Part shown: in pieces, positions 1 to 7,483 of the stretch | Layout of the letters: every line of letters starts with the position of its first letter | Numbering within the stretch: position 1 is the first letter of the stretch | Source: Bacillota bacterium | GTDB taxonomy: Bacteria > Bacillota > Bacilli > Alicyclobacillales > SLC66 | NCBI GenBank assembly: GCA_021799325.1 | Contig: JAJZAS010000015.1 | Coordinates: 1-14,495 of the forward strand | Direction: 5' to 3' | DNA length: 14,495 bases | The notes under the pieces: model-generated | Seen by the model: only the letters and a program-made list of their open reading frames with translations | Told to the model about the DNA's origin: nothing | Database searches by the model: none | Program-made: the position numbers and the translations under genes

Positions 1-2
1 GC

Positions 3-704
3 ATTATTCGTATCTTTGCGATCGGAGATTTGCATCTGTCATTTGGCGTCAATAAACCCATGTCGGTTTTCGGGGAATTGTGGAATGATTATGAAAAAAA
101 ATTAGAATATCATTGGCGGGCCTTGGTTCGTGATGATGACCTAGTCATTATCGCGGGAGATATTTCCTGGGCGATGCGAGATGCGGAAGTTCAGCCTGAC
201 CTCTCCTTTATCCGCGCGCTTCCGGGAGAAAAAATACTGCTTCGCGGCAACCATGACTACTGGTGGGGTACAAGAAAAAAAGTACAGCTATTAGCCGGTC
301 CCGGTTTCCATGTGCTGCACAATAATGCGCTTGCATTTCCTGGTGTCACTTTTGTGGGAACAAGAGGGTGGGAATTGCCTGACTCTCCCCGATATGTGGC
401 AATTGAGGATGAGGGCATTTACCTGCGAGAAGTGGAACGGCTTCGCCTATCGCTTAACGAAGGCAAAAATAGCGGACAACCTCTGTTTGCTGTCATGCAT
501 TATCCCCCACTGCTTAATGCTGATCATCGTTCTGGATTTGCTGAGTTACTGGAGGAATACGGCGTTCACACATGCGTGTATGGGCATTTGCACGGACAAG
601 CCCACCAATCACGAGTGGAAGGACTTGTCCGTCACGTCGACTATCATCTGGTGTCCAGTGATTTTTTAGCCTTTACACCGCTGGAAATCCCATTTTTTCA
701 TTGA
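3..704 (+). CDS. Metallophosphoesterase (calcineurin-like phosphohydrolase), 5' end cut by window edge
   Basis: Predicted metal-dependent phosphoesterase. The reading frame is open from base 3 and begins IIRIFAIGDLHLSFG, so the conserved GDLH metal motif lies upstream of the first internal TTG at 30; the start is therefore a few codons before the window or a rare ATT at 6. Further family motifs follow in order: GDISW, GNHDYWWG, MHYPP and GHLHG, which together supply the Asp, Asn and His ligands of a di-metal centre. About 233 residues are visible, close to full length for bacterial predicted phosphohydrolases of this type. There is no signal peptide or membrane segment, so it is probably cytoplasmic. 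The substrate cannot be told. The stop overlaps the end of the convergent folE by 7 bases and no terminator lies between them. Family assignment is firm; function is inferred only at the level of phosphoester hydrolysis. Confidence 0.85.
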   Translation: MIRIFAIGDLHLSFGVNKPMSVFGELWNDYEKKLEYHWRALVRDDDLVIIAGDISWAMRDAEVQPDLSFIRALPGEKILLRGNHDYWWGTRKKVQLLAGPGFHVLHNNALAFPGVTFVGTRGWELPDSPRYVAIEDEGIYLREVERLRLSLNEGKNSGQPLFAVMHYPPLLNADHRSGFAELLEEYGVHTCVYGHLHGQAHQSRVEGLVRHVDYHLVSSDFLAFTPLEIPFFH

Positions 705-1261
705 AACATTGCAAAAACTTCCTGCCTTCTCGCGGTATCTTCGGTATAGACTCCACGTACGGCGGTGGTCACCGTCATCGTCCCGGGTTTATTGACCCCT
801 CTCATCGCCATGCACAAATGCTCCGCCTCCACCTTGACAGCAACTCCCTGTGCCTGCAGGCGCTCCATAAGCGCATCGGCAATCGTCGCCGTCAATCGCT
901 CCTGTAGTTGCGGCCGTCTGGCGGTGACCTCCACGAGCCTAGCTAGTTTTGATAGTCCGGTAATTTTTTTGCCATTAGGGATATACGCCACATGCGCTTT
1001 CCCGAAAAAGGGAACTAAGTGGTGTTCACACATGCTATAGAATGGGATGTCTTTGACGATTACCACTTCACTATGCTCTTCATTAAAAAAAGTCATCAAC
1101 TGGTCCGCAGGATCTTCTCCCAAGCCGGAAAATATCTCGTTATACATCCTTGCCACCCTTTCGGGAGTCTCAAGAAGACCTTCCCGATCCGGATCTTCAC
1201 CTACTGCTTCTAGTATCATGCGTACTGCTGTCTGAATTTTCTCTTCATCTACTCGTGCCAT
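698..1261 (-). CDS. folE: GTP cyclohydrolase I
   Basis: Converts GTP to 7,8-dihydroneopterin triphosphate, the first step of tetrahydrofolate (and queuosine-type pterin) synthesis, in the cytoplasm. With the start at 1261 the protein has 187 residues, normal for bacterial FolE. Visible family motifs are SMCEHHLVPF (Cys78, His81) and EHLCMAMRGV (Cys150), the three zinc ligands, plus GLSKLARLVE and the RPQLQERLT segment. An ATG 24 bases upstream is possible, but GGAGAG nine bases before 1261 favours MARVDEEK as the start. It lies 33 bases behind the methyltransferase gene on the same strand and is probably co-transcribed with it. The folE stop overlaps the convergent phosphoesterase gene by 7 bases. 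Confidence 0.96.
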   Translation of the reverse strand: MARVDEEKIQTAVRMILEAVGEDPDREGLLETPERVARMYNEIFSGLGEDPADQLMTFFNEEHSEVVIVKDIPFYSMCEHHLVPFFGKAHVAYIPNGKKITGLSKLARLVEVTARRPQLQERLTATIADALMERLQAQGVAVKVEAEHLCMAMRGVNKPGTMTVTTAVRGVYTEDTARRQEVFAMFQ

Positions 1262-1294
1262 TTGATCACTCTCCATGAACGCCACTATATCACT

Positions 1295-2014
1295 TTATTG
1301 AAAAGCCTGAAACACCCCATATTGAAACCATTTTCCTTTATTTAACATAAAATTCAAGTTATGATCGACGATAGCCGAAGCTTCTTTGGAAAACGCCTCT
1401 TGACTGACAACCGCCATGCCGTCATGTACCTCACTTTGCATGTCCACTTCTCGTACTGGACCGGAAATGATCGTTTGCACGAGACGAAAACCTGCGGTTT
1501 GATAAATGGTTTTCCATTCTTTTAAGGTCGGCACTCGCGTAGCACCGTAAAGGTCTTGTACTTCTGTCAGAATTTCAGGTGAAAGTGGACTCGAAGCCGC
1601 CATTTCGGTATCAATGAGTTGACCAGATGGACGCAGCACACGGTAGTATTCGCTTACTAATGCTTCTATCTGATTAAAGACCGTTACCGATTCCGCCACG
1701 ACCAGATCAAAACTTTGATCGGGAAAAGGCAGGACGTTTGGGTGATCCGTCAAAATAAAAATAGGATCTAAGGACATCATTTGCGCCCGTTTCATCGCTT
1801 TTTCCACCATTGCCTGGCGGATATCGATACCGATTACCTTGACGTGAAACTTTTGCGCGAGTGCGCATGCCGTTCTACCAGTTCCGCATCCCACTTCTAG
1901 CACCTGAGTTCCCTCTTTCAGTTGCAGACGGTCCATCCAGAACGATGTCCCCTTAAACCCGCCAGGATGTGCACTTCCCGCACCAAATGCCGCGAGTACA
2001 TCGTGATAGTCCAT
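1295..2014 (-). CDS. Class I SAM-dependent methyltransferase, substrate unknown
   Basis: A 239-residue Rossmann-type methyltransferase. Motif I is VLEVGCGTG (about residues 38-46), the acidic residue that holds the SAM ribose is in GIDIRQAM, and motif IV-like FDLVVAES follows LPFPDQSFD. The sequence resembles the broad Methyltransf_11/25 group of small-molecule methyltransferases, but nothing in it fixes the substrate. The start at 2014 is supported by GGGAGGGG a few bases upstream. It is the first gene of a probable two-gene unit with folE. That association does not by itself imply a role in folate or pterin metabolism. It is divergent from the orphan gene at 2124, with 109 bases between the starts. 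Confidence 0.9.
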   Translation of the reverse strand: MDYHDVLAAFGAGSAHPGGFKGTSFWMDRLQLKEGTQVLEVGCGTGRTACALAQKFHVKVIGIDIRQAMVEKAMKRAQMMSLDPIFILTDHPNVLPFPDQSFDLVVAESVTVFNQIEALVSEYYRVLRPSGQLIDTEMAASSPLSPEILTEVQDLYGATRVPTLKEWKTIYQTAGFRLVQTIISGPVREVDMQSEVHDGMAVVSQEAFSKEASAIVDHNLNFMLNKGKWFQYGVFQAFQ

Positions 2015-2060
2015 AAGTCCCCTCCCACTTTTTTGCCATCATACGCACCGCTCAGTCAAA

Positions 2061-2089
2061 TGGTGAGAATGAACGATGAATGCTACAAT
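2061..2089 (+). promoter_or_regulatory. Candidate promoter for the gene at 2124
   Basis: The 109-base gap between divergent starts (2015-2123) contains an extended -10 like element, TGCTACAAT (-10 hexamer TACAAT at 2084-2089). The -35 at 17 bp spacing (2061-2066, TGGTGA) matches TTGACA at only three positions. This would place the transcript start near 2096 and leave a leader of about 28 bases. No convincing promoter for the leftward methyltransferase gene was found in the same gap. A TATGAT at 2043-2038 on the minus strand lies too close to its ribosome binding site to be persuasive. Confidence 0.35.
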
Positions 2090-2123
2090 GTCCCCATGCA
2101 CAATTCTCTAGGGGGACCCATTC

Positions 2124-2459
2124 ATGCTTAGCGTGTATCTCATTCATGTAGAACCGGAGGGAGACTTTTTCTTTACTCCAGAAGGCGTCCTGATCACGCT
2201 GGACAACATTTCCTATCAGGTTTATTGTCTTGATTCGCGACATAATTTTTTGCGCGCAGCAGTCACTAAATTTCCCCTTGCTCAACTGACAGGAGACGGA
2301 GTGATGTATCGCGGGGCCAATATCAAGCTAGAACCACTACAATCGCTTGAAACGAATCATGATAAAGCCAAAGAAGCTTCCTTCACTATCTTAGAAGAAA
2401 TATATCGCTCGAATCCGGAACGCTATTTTTTCCTATCGAAATATGTTCGCTACCGATGA
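2124..2459 (+). CDS. Hypothetical protein, 111 aa, unrecognised
   Basis: I do not recognise this protein. The start is well supported by AGGGGG at 2110-2115, eight bases before ATG. The product is soluble, without a signal peptide, membrane segment or Cys cluster. It begins with a beta-rich stretch (VYLIHVEPEGDFFFTPEGV, then SYQVYCLD) and ends with a probable helix (residues about 80-95) and the basic aromatic tail YFFLSKYVRYR. It has its own candidate promoter and ends just before a bidirectional terminator, so it is a single-gene unit isolated between divergent and convergent neighbours. Coding status is likely because of the RBS, the terminator placement and lack of a better frame. Function is unknown. 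Confidence 0.7.
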   Translation: MLSVYLIHVEPEGDFFFTPEGVLITLDNISYQVYCLDSRHNFLRAAVTKFPLAQLTGDGVMYRGANIKLEPLQSLETNHDKAKEASFTILEEIYRSNPERYFFLSKYVRYR

Positions 2460-2462
2460 CAA

Positions 2463-2490
2463 AAAAGCAGCCTCCAAAGAGACTGCTTTT
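2463..2490. terminator. Bidirectional intrinsic terminator between the orphan gene and gltB
   Basis: AAAAGCAG (2463-2470) pairs with CTGCTTTT (2483-2490). The stem extends inward by CTC/GAG across one mismatch, leaving a CAAA loop. The plus strand ends in four T's and the minus strand in a run of six, so it can end both the gene at 2124-2459 and the leftward gltB transcript (stop at 2508), more strongly for gltB. Confidence 0.85.
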
Positions 2491-2507
2491 AACATTTGAT
2501 GATCACA

Positions 2508-5500
2508 CTACTCTGTTGCGATATCCTGATCTGTCTGTACAATTCCTGCAATCACACGCATAAAGTGCTCTTCCGGTTGGTCGATCAGAGGTTGCAACCG
2601 CTGCGCTTCCTGTTGCTGGCCTGACCGAACCAATTCCTTTTGATACGTAGTGAGGAGCTCTTTGACATCGTAAATGCCCTCAGAATTTAAGTTGACAAGC
2701 GATACTTTTGCGCCTTTTGCGAGGCGCCTGCGCAGTGCTTCTGCATTTAGCCCCATTTCCAGGTTCAGGTGCAAATAAACGACCCCACCCGTCATCCCGG
2801 AACAGATCCACGGTCCTGGATCTCCCATGACCAGTGCGCGTCCACCTGTCATGTATTCAAACGCAAATCCTTTAATGTTGGCTCGGGTGGCGATGGCCCC
2901 GTGATCATCAGCAATTGGTGCCGTAACTTCCCCGCCGACGATGATATCGGCGCCAGATAAACGGATGCCAGCGCGCGAGTCCGCATCCCCCTGCACTATA
3001 AACAGTCCCCGCTGGGCACCATAGGCAAGCCCTTTGCCAACACTGCCGTTGATCCGATCGCCAAAGCGGTTTTGTCCTTTCATAATGATCACTTTGCCGC
3101 CAAGCGCACCTTTGCCCACGCCATCCTGCGCGCCGCCTTCCACCCTGAGATGGACACCTGTTGCATTGTAAGCAGCGAATCCGTTACCCACCACAGAACC
3201 GCTAAGCAACCTGACGGAAGCCTTGCTTAACCCTTTTTTGCGGTCGCGGATTTCAGAGCGAACCACTGAACCCGAAATCATCCCTCCGATGACGCGTTCT
3301 GCAGAGTGAACTTGACTCGCGCCAAACGTCATTGCCTCACTGCCCGCCGCCATCGCAGATACCGCCTGCTCTCCGAGTTGAGCGGTCAACGATTCCATTC
3401 CCACAGAACTTGGGCGATTAGCGTGGGTCTTGTATTCATAAGCCGCATGGACATGAATCTCTATCAAATCCTTTAAGTTGACCTGTTCAAGCCCTCTGGT
3501 TTGTGTCAATTTGGCGGACTTACCGACTAGTTCCTGCAAGGAGCCCGCGCCAAGCATGGCAACAATTTGCTTCACTTCTTCCGCCATGCCAAGGAAATAT
3601 CGCTCCAGATTGGCTACTGCCAAATCAATTTGCCTTGGCACAAACGCCTTGAGCCCATGCGCTACCGCCTGCTCCTGGGTTTCTATTTGTGTAGCAATGC
3701 CGACATGGCAAGTGTCTTTATGGCAACCGCGACAACTCGTACAGCCAATGGCAATCATCGCCATGGTACCAAATCCGACTCGATTGGCGCCAAGCAATAC
3801 AAGTTTCACTACATCAAGTCCACTTTTCATGCCGCCATCGCCCCAGATTTCCACCTGATCGCGAAGTCCTGATTCAAGGAGCGCCTCGTGTGCCAATTTC
3901 ACCCCGATCTCAACAGGTAATCCCACGAATTTGATCGCATGAGCCCTAGCCGCGCCAGTCCCACCGTCAAATCCGCTAAGCGTGATCACATCAGCCCCCG
4001 CCTTTGCAATCCCCACCGCAATAGTGCCGATATTCGGGACGACAGGCACTTTGACTGCCACCTTGGCGCGCGGATTGACCACTTTCAATTCATCAATCAT
4101 TTGTGCCAAATCTTCGATCGAGTAGATATCGTGATTGTTGGAGGGAGAGATCAAATCCGTGCCTTGTCTCGCATTTCTGGCATTGGCCACTTTCGCCGAC
4201 ACTTTGGATCCGGGCAGATGTCCTCCTTCTCCCGGCTTTGCGCCTTGACCAATTTTAATTTCCAAAAGGTCAGCAGAATTGCATAGTTCCGCATTGACGC
4301 CAAAACGGCCCGATGCCACCTGGTGACCACGATTTTTGGCGTATTTGCCAAGCATGTCTTTTATCTCGCCGCCCTCACCGTTCATGGCAATCATATCGAG
4401 CTTTTGTGCAGCAATGGCATAGGAACGAAACGCGGTTTCGCTTTGCGAGCCAAAACTCATCGAACTGATCACAAAAGGCAGTGCGTGATCGCCAATGGAC
4501 AAATCGACATCAGCAGGTTGTGTGACCGTTTCTGCAGATACAACATCCAACAGATGGCGAAGTGAAATGGGCTGTTTCTCTTCAAGTTCCTTTAATTTCT
4601 CCGTAAATTCCGTATACTGGGCCTTGCCTCCCGCGGCATCGCCAGCCATTTTCCAAATTCTTGGCCACAACTGATACGGTCTTGCCACTGCCGCCTGACC
4701 GCCGCGGAGCGCTTCTGTGCGGGTTTTTGAGGTCTGATAAAAGCGCTTAAAGTTCCCCGCTTTGACATCTTCATCAAAGAAAGACTTGATTTCAAGAAGT
4801 GATGCCACTTCACTTGCGAGTCCAATCGCACTAAAAAGGCGGTCATACCCGCGCAACTCGTGAATACCAAGCGTAGAAATGACCTTTTCTAGCCCTTTGG
4901 TAAGTGCACTGTACGCATTCTCAATGCCTTTATAACCGTCAAATTCAAACGCCGTTTCAAAATACAGATACGGATTGATCGCATCTGCGCCAAGCCCCAC
5001 CAATACTGCCATGTCGTGCAAATTCCGAATGGCGCCTGAGCGAAGCACAATACTGCATTTTCTGCGTTCACTTTCCCCATTTTCATCGCGGAGATCGCGA
5101 AGCGTCTTATGCGCCATACTCACCGCAAATGCAGGATCCATCCAAAAGTAGCCGGAAGCAAAAGACAATTGGTCATCAAGGATAATGAGTTGCGCCCCTG
5201 CGTGAATGGCCGCAAGCACCTCGTCGCGAAGTCGTTCTAGCGCCTGCGAAAGCGTCTCATCTTCTTCGATGCGTGGATAAATTTCGGCAATCGCATCCCG
5301 CGTAGTGGCAAAATAACGCAAAACATCCTCAAATAGCTGTGTGCCAAGTTTTAGCGCCGTAGAGCGGTACCTGTCAGCTTCATTGGCTGGATGGCCCCCA
5401 AGTAGGATCGGACTTTGTATCTCCAGGTGGCGATACTTTTTGCTTTTGGTGCGAAGATTCGGTCTTCTGCCCAACACGATACGGGTGGAAAAGTGCTCAA

Positions 5501-7034
5501 TTTCCCTTTCCCTATCAATTGCTGGATTGGTGACAACCGCCACTGTTTCTTTTAGGAAGTCGGCCACATTTTGACCCTTGTCTGTTAATACGGCGAGTGG
5601 CCCGTCAAAGCCAAGGGAACGAATCGGTTCTGCCCCCATCGTCGCCTGGTGTTCGAGGATACGTAAATCCTCCTGATCCCACCCAAAGGCGCCAAGCAGG
5701 TTTTCCCTAGATCCTGCACGCTCACGCTCAGGTGTCAAATGCACATCGCCTAGCGCAGCAGAGCCGCCATAAGAAAGACTGTGCCGGAAACCTTCAAAAG
5801 CATATCGACCCTTCATTCGTTGATAGATGAGTTCCTGCACTTCATGATAGGGATGAAGGGTTGCCGGGGCATTTTCAGGTAAGGAAACGACCACTTTTTC
5901 ACCAGGCGCAAGTGGATGAGGATCTGATACCATCTCCACCAAAGGGACGACCCCTTGCTCCGAACTAAATACCCAACTTGTTTCCGTCTCCACTTGCCAG
6001 ACAGGCCGAAGCCCCAATGCATCGACAGAGAATGCGGCTTCAGCACCCGTGCGGGAAACGATACCTGCGGGGCCTTGTGCAAACGGCCCCCAAAGTGAAC
6101 GCAAAAACATATACATATCTTGTAAATGTTCATTAGTGTGCTTAATTTCATTAATAATCGGCGGGAACGCCACCTCTAATGCTTCCGCAAGTGTATACCC
6201 GTAATCAAAAATAAGGCCTTCAATAAACCGGTTTAAGTCTTGCGAATCGCTGCCCCCTGGGACAGTTGGGATATCCAGCATCCTGCTTTCTTCCCGTAAC
6301 CTGTGGATGGTATTTAGTTCACCGTTATGCCCAAGCAGTGTAAAAGGCTGCACACGTTCAGATGAGGTGGTGGTATTGGTCGAATAGCGATTGTGCCCAA
6401 TGGTGGCACGGCTTTTTAATCCATCATGTAAAAAGTCGCGAAAATACGCTCGCAACGTATGACTGTCTCCCCTAACCTTATACACCACCGTGTCATTGGA
6501 AAGGGAAGCCACATGAATTTGAAGTTGGGATTCTACGGCCAGATGCAGATGATAACACGCCTTCCCCACTTCCGCCTCGTTCATTTCCTCGTTTGCCAAT
6601 AGGCCAAACTGGAAAAAATGAATCTGCTCCGCCGACCCACCAGGTCCAAGCACCTCCGAGTGGACCGCATCTTGTTGCAGCGCGATCACTTGAAATCCAA
6701 AAGTCGCCGCTAGTTCTTTAAACGGCTCTTCCACCTCGTCATAGGCGCGTAGCATGTCTTTTGTCACCACAAGATGAGCCACTGCAAATCGCTTAGAGTC
6801 TACCAAACGGGGATCCCGGTCATGATTTTGTAAAATATCTGCCCAAAGTTCACGCGGAAGATCAAGAAGAATCCCGCATCCATCGCCTTCCTCTTCAACA
6901 AATCCCGCTCGGTGTCGCATTTGGTCTAGCGCGCCAAGAACGTGTTCAATATTGTCCCGTGTTGCCTGTTCGGACTTTTCGACCCAGGCTACAATCCCAC
7001 ATGCATCGTGTTCATCTCTCTCTAGAAAAGGCAC
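2508..7034 (-). CDS. gltB: Glutamate synthase large subunit (GltB-type)
   Basis: Transfers the amide group of glutamine to 2-oxoglutarate to give two glutamates. Domains in order: an N-terminal Ntn glutaminase whose nucleophile is the Cys of HDACGIVAW (Cys12 from this start, exposed by removal of a short propeptide), with NGELNTIHRL and GSDSQDLNRF; a central linker; the FMN-binding synthase barrel with GQGAKPGEGG and SGFDGGTGAA; the 3Fe-4S motif with Cys1098, Cys1104 and Cys1109 (C-x5-C-x4-C); and a C-terminal GXGXG beta-helix region (GGAQDGVGKGALGG). The length of 1508 aa is normal. I chose GTG at 7034 because AGGGAGTGGTGA precedes it; a TTG at 7067 adds 11 residues but has no ribosome binding site. 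No gltD is adjacent, so the electron-donating partner is elsewhere, or the enzyme uses ferredoxin. It has its own promoter. Confidence 0.95.
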   Translation of the reverse strand: MPFLERDEHDACGIVAWVEKSEQATRDNIEHVLGALDQMRHRAGFVEEEGDGCGILLDLPRELWADILQNHDRDPRLVDSKRFAVAHLVVTKDMLRAYDEVEEPFKELAATFGFQVIALQQDAVHSEVLGPGGSAEQIHFFQFGLLANEEMNEAEVGKACYHLHLAVESQLQIHVASLSNDTVVYKVRGDSHTLRAYFRDFLHDGLKSRATIGHNRYSTNTTTSSERVQPFTLLGHNGELNTIHRLREESRMLDIPTVPGGSDSQDLNRFIEGLIFDYGYTLAEALEVAFPPIINEIKHTNEHLQDMYMFLRSLWGPFAQGPAGIVSRTGAEAAFSVDALGLRPVWQVETETSWVFSSEQGVVPLVEMVSDPHPLAPGEKVVVSLPENAPATLHPYHEVQELIYQRMKGRYAFEGFRHSLSYGGSAALGDVHLTPERERAGSRENLLGAFGWDQEDLRILEHQATMGAEPIRSLGFDGPLAVLTDKGQNVADFLKETVAVVTNPAIDREREIEHFSTRIVLGRRPNLRTKSKKYRHLEIQSPILLGGHPANEADRYRSTALKLGTQLFEDVLRYFATTRDAIAEIYPRIEEDETLSQALERLRDEVLAAIHAGAQLIILDDQLSFASGYFWMDPAFAVSMAHKTLRDLRDENGESERRKCSIVLRSGAIRNLHDMAVLVGLGADAINPYLYFETAFEFDGYKGIENAYSALTKGLEKVISTLGIHELRGYDRLFSAIGLASEVASLLEIKSFFDEDVKAGNFKRFYQTSKTRTEALRGGQAAVARPYQLWPRIWKMAGDAAGGKAQYTEFTEKLKELEEKQPISLRHLLDVVSAETVTQPADVDLSIGDHALPFVISSMSFGSQSETAFRSYAIAAQKLDMIAMNGEGGEIKDMLGKYAKNRGHQVASGRFGVNAELCNSADLLEIKIGQGAKPGEGGHLPGSKVSAKVANARNARQGTDLISPSNNHDIYSIEDLAQMIDELKVVNPRAKVAVKVPVVPNIGTIAVGIAKAGADVITLSGFDGGTGAARAHAIKFVGLPVEIGVKLAHEALLESGLRDQVEIWGDGGMKSGLDVVKLVLLGANRVGFGTMAMIAIGCTSCRGCHKDTCHVGIATQIETQEQAVAHGLKAFVPRQIDLAVANLERYFLGMAEEVKQIVAMLGAGSLQELVGKSAKLTQTRGLEQVNLKDLIEIHVHAAYEYKTHANRPSSVGMESLTAQLGEQAVSAMAAGSEAMTFGASQVHSAERVIGGMISGSVVRSEIRDRKKGLSKASVRLLSGSVVGNGFAAYNATGVHLRVEGGAQDGVGKGALGGKVIIMKGQNRFGDRINGSVGKGLAYGAQRGLFIVQGDADSRAGIRLSGADIIVGGEVTAPIADDHGAIATRANIKGFAFEYMTGGRALVMGDPGPWICSGMTGGVVYLHLNLEMGLNAEALRRRLAKGAKVSLVNLNSEGIYDVKELLTTYQKELVRSGQQQEAQRLQPLIDQPEEHFMRVIAGIVQTDQDIATE

Positions 7035-7122
7035 GTTCTCACCACTCCCTATCTTTTGATACAACAAAAGCGAAGAAGTTCTACCCTACGGGATACCTCT
7101 CCGCCAAAACATTCACAAAATC

Positions 7123-7144
7123 CAGAATGATGACAAACATTCTG
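7123..7144. repeat. 22-bp inverted repeat in the gltB leader (possible operator)
   Basis: CAGAATG and CATTCTG form perfect 7-bp arms around an 8-base centre. The repeat starts about 10 bases past the -10 box of the gltB promoter, at roughly +3 to +25 of the transcript. A dimeric repressor bound here would block transcription; alternatively it is a weak RNA hairpin, since no T-run follows. Which protein would bind cannot be told. Confidence 0.5.
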
Positions 7145-7153
7145 AGTTATTCA

Positions 7154-7182
7154 ATTATACTTTGAGATGAATAAAAATGCAA
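7154..7182 (-). promoter_or_regulatory. Sigma-A type promoter of gltB
   Basis: On the minus strand, TTGCAT (7182-7177) and a perfect TATAAT (7159-7154) are separated by exactly 17 bases, a near-consensus housekeeping promoter. The predicted transcript start is near 7147, giving a leader of about 113 bases before the GTG at 7034. It lies between the end of htrA (7203) and gltB, so gltB does not depend on htrA read-through. Confidence 0.85.
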
Positions 7183-7202
7183 TGCCTGTTCGCGTCTTCG
7201 TA

Positions 7203-7475
7203 CTATGCCTGTCCCATGATGGTTTTTAAGGCCGACTTGACCACATCCACCGCAATCGCGAACCCAATTCCCTGCGAGCTTTGGCTGACTGCGGTGTTCA
7301 TCCCGATCACCTCACCGTGCATATTGATGAGCGGGCCACCGGAATTGCCCCGATTGATCGCCGCATCGGTCTGTAATAAATGAGGATAAGAGCGGTCGCC
7401 AATCTCCATGGGCCGCTCTTTTGCACTGATGATCCCCACGGTCACCGAATGGTCGAGACCAAGCGGGTTACCGAT
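7203..7475 (-). CDS. HtrA-like serine protease, 3' half of an interrupted gene (catalytic Ser)
   Basis: This is the C-terminal part of a trypsin-fold HtrA/DegP-type protease. It runs from IGNPLGLDHSVTVGI through the nucleophile motif NRGNSGGPLI (Ser205 of the rejoined protein) and GEVIGMNTA to GIGFAIAVDVV, stopping at TAG 7203. The His and Asp of the triad are missing here and sit on the other half at 11607-12179. The frame continues upstream of 7475 into element DNA as far as a TTG at 7493, but no ribosome binding site supports a start there, so it is probably not translated while interrupted. There is no PDZ domain after the protease domain. Joined at the shared 8-bp core, this half contributes 88 of 250 residues. 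It is not decayed: there are no stops or frameshifts. Confidence 0.9.
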   Translation of the reverse strand: MGNPLGLDHSVTVGIISAKERPMEIGDRSYPHLLQTDAAINRGNSGGPLINMHGEVIGMNTAVSQSSQGIGFAIAVDVVKSALKTIMGQA

Positions 7476-7483
7476 TGCTATGA
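7465..7483. repeat. Left attachment site of the element (att, at recombinase end)
   Basis: GGGTTACCGATTGCTATGA here aligns with GGCTTACCGATAGCGATCA at 11689-11707, with 15 of 19 bases identical and an exact central block TTACCGAT (7468-7475). Left of the core is htrA DNA; right of it is element DNA. The recombinase stop codon (7478-7480) lies within the element arm of this site. Confidence 0.8.

Noticed and set aside
7035..7067. TTG start for gltB at 7067
   Set aside because: No ribosome binding site precedes it, while AGGGAGTGGTGA precedes GTG 7034. It remains possible.
7083..7091. Palindrome CCCTACGGG in the gltB leader as a terminator or riboswitch stem
   Set aside because: Only three pairs around a 3-base loop, with no T-run and no recognisable riboswitch context.
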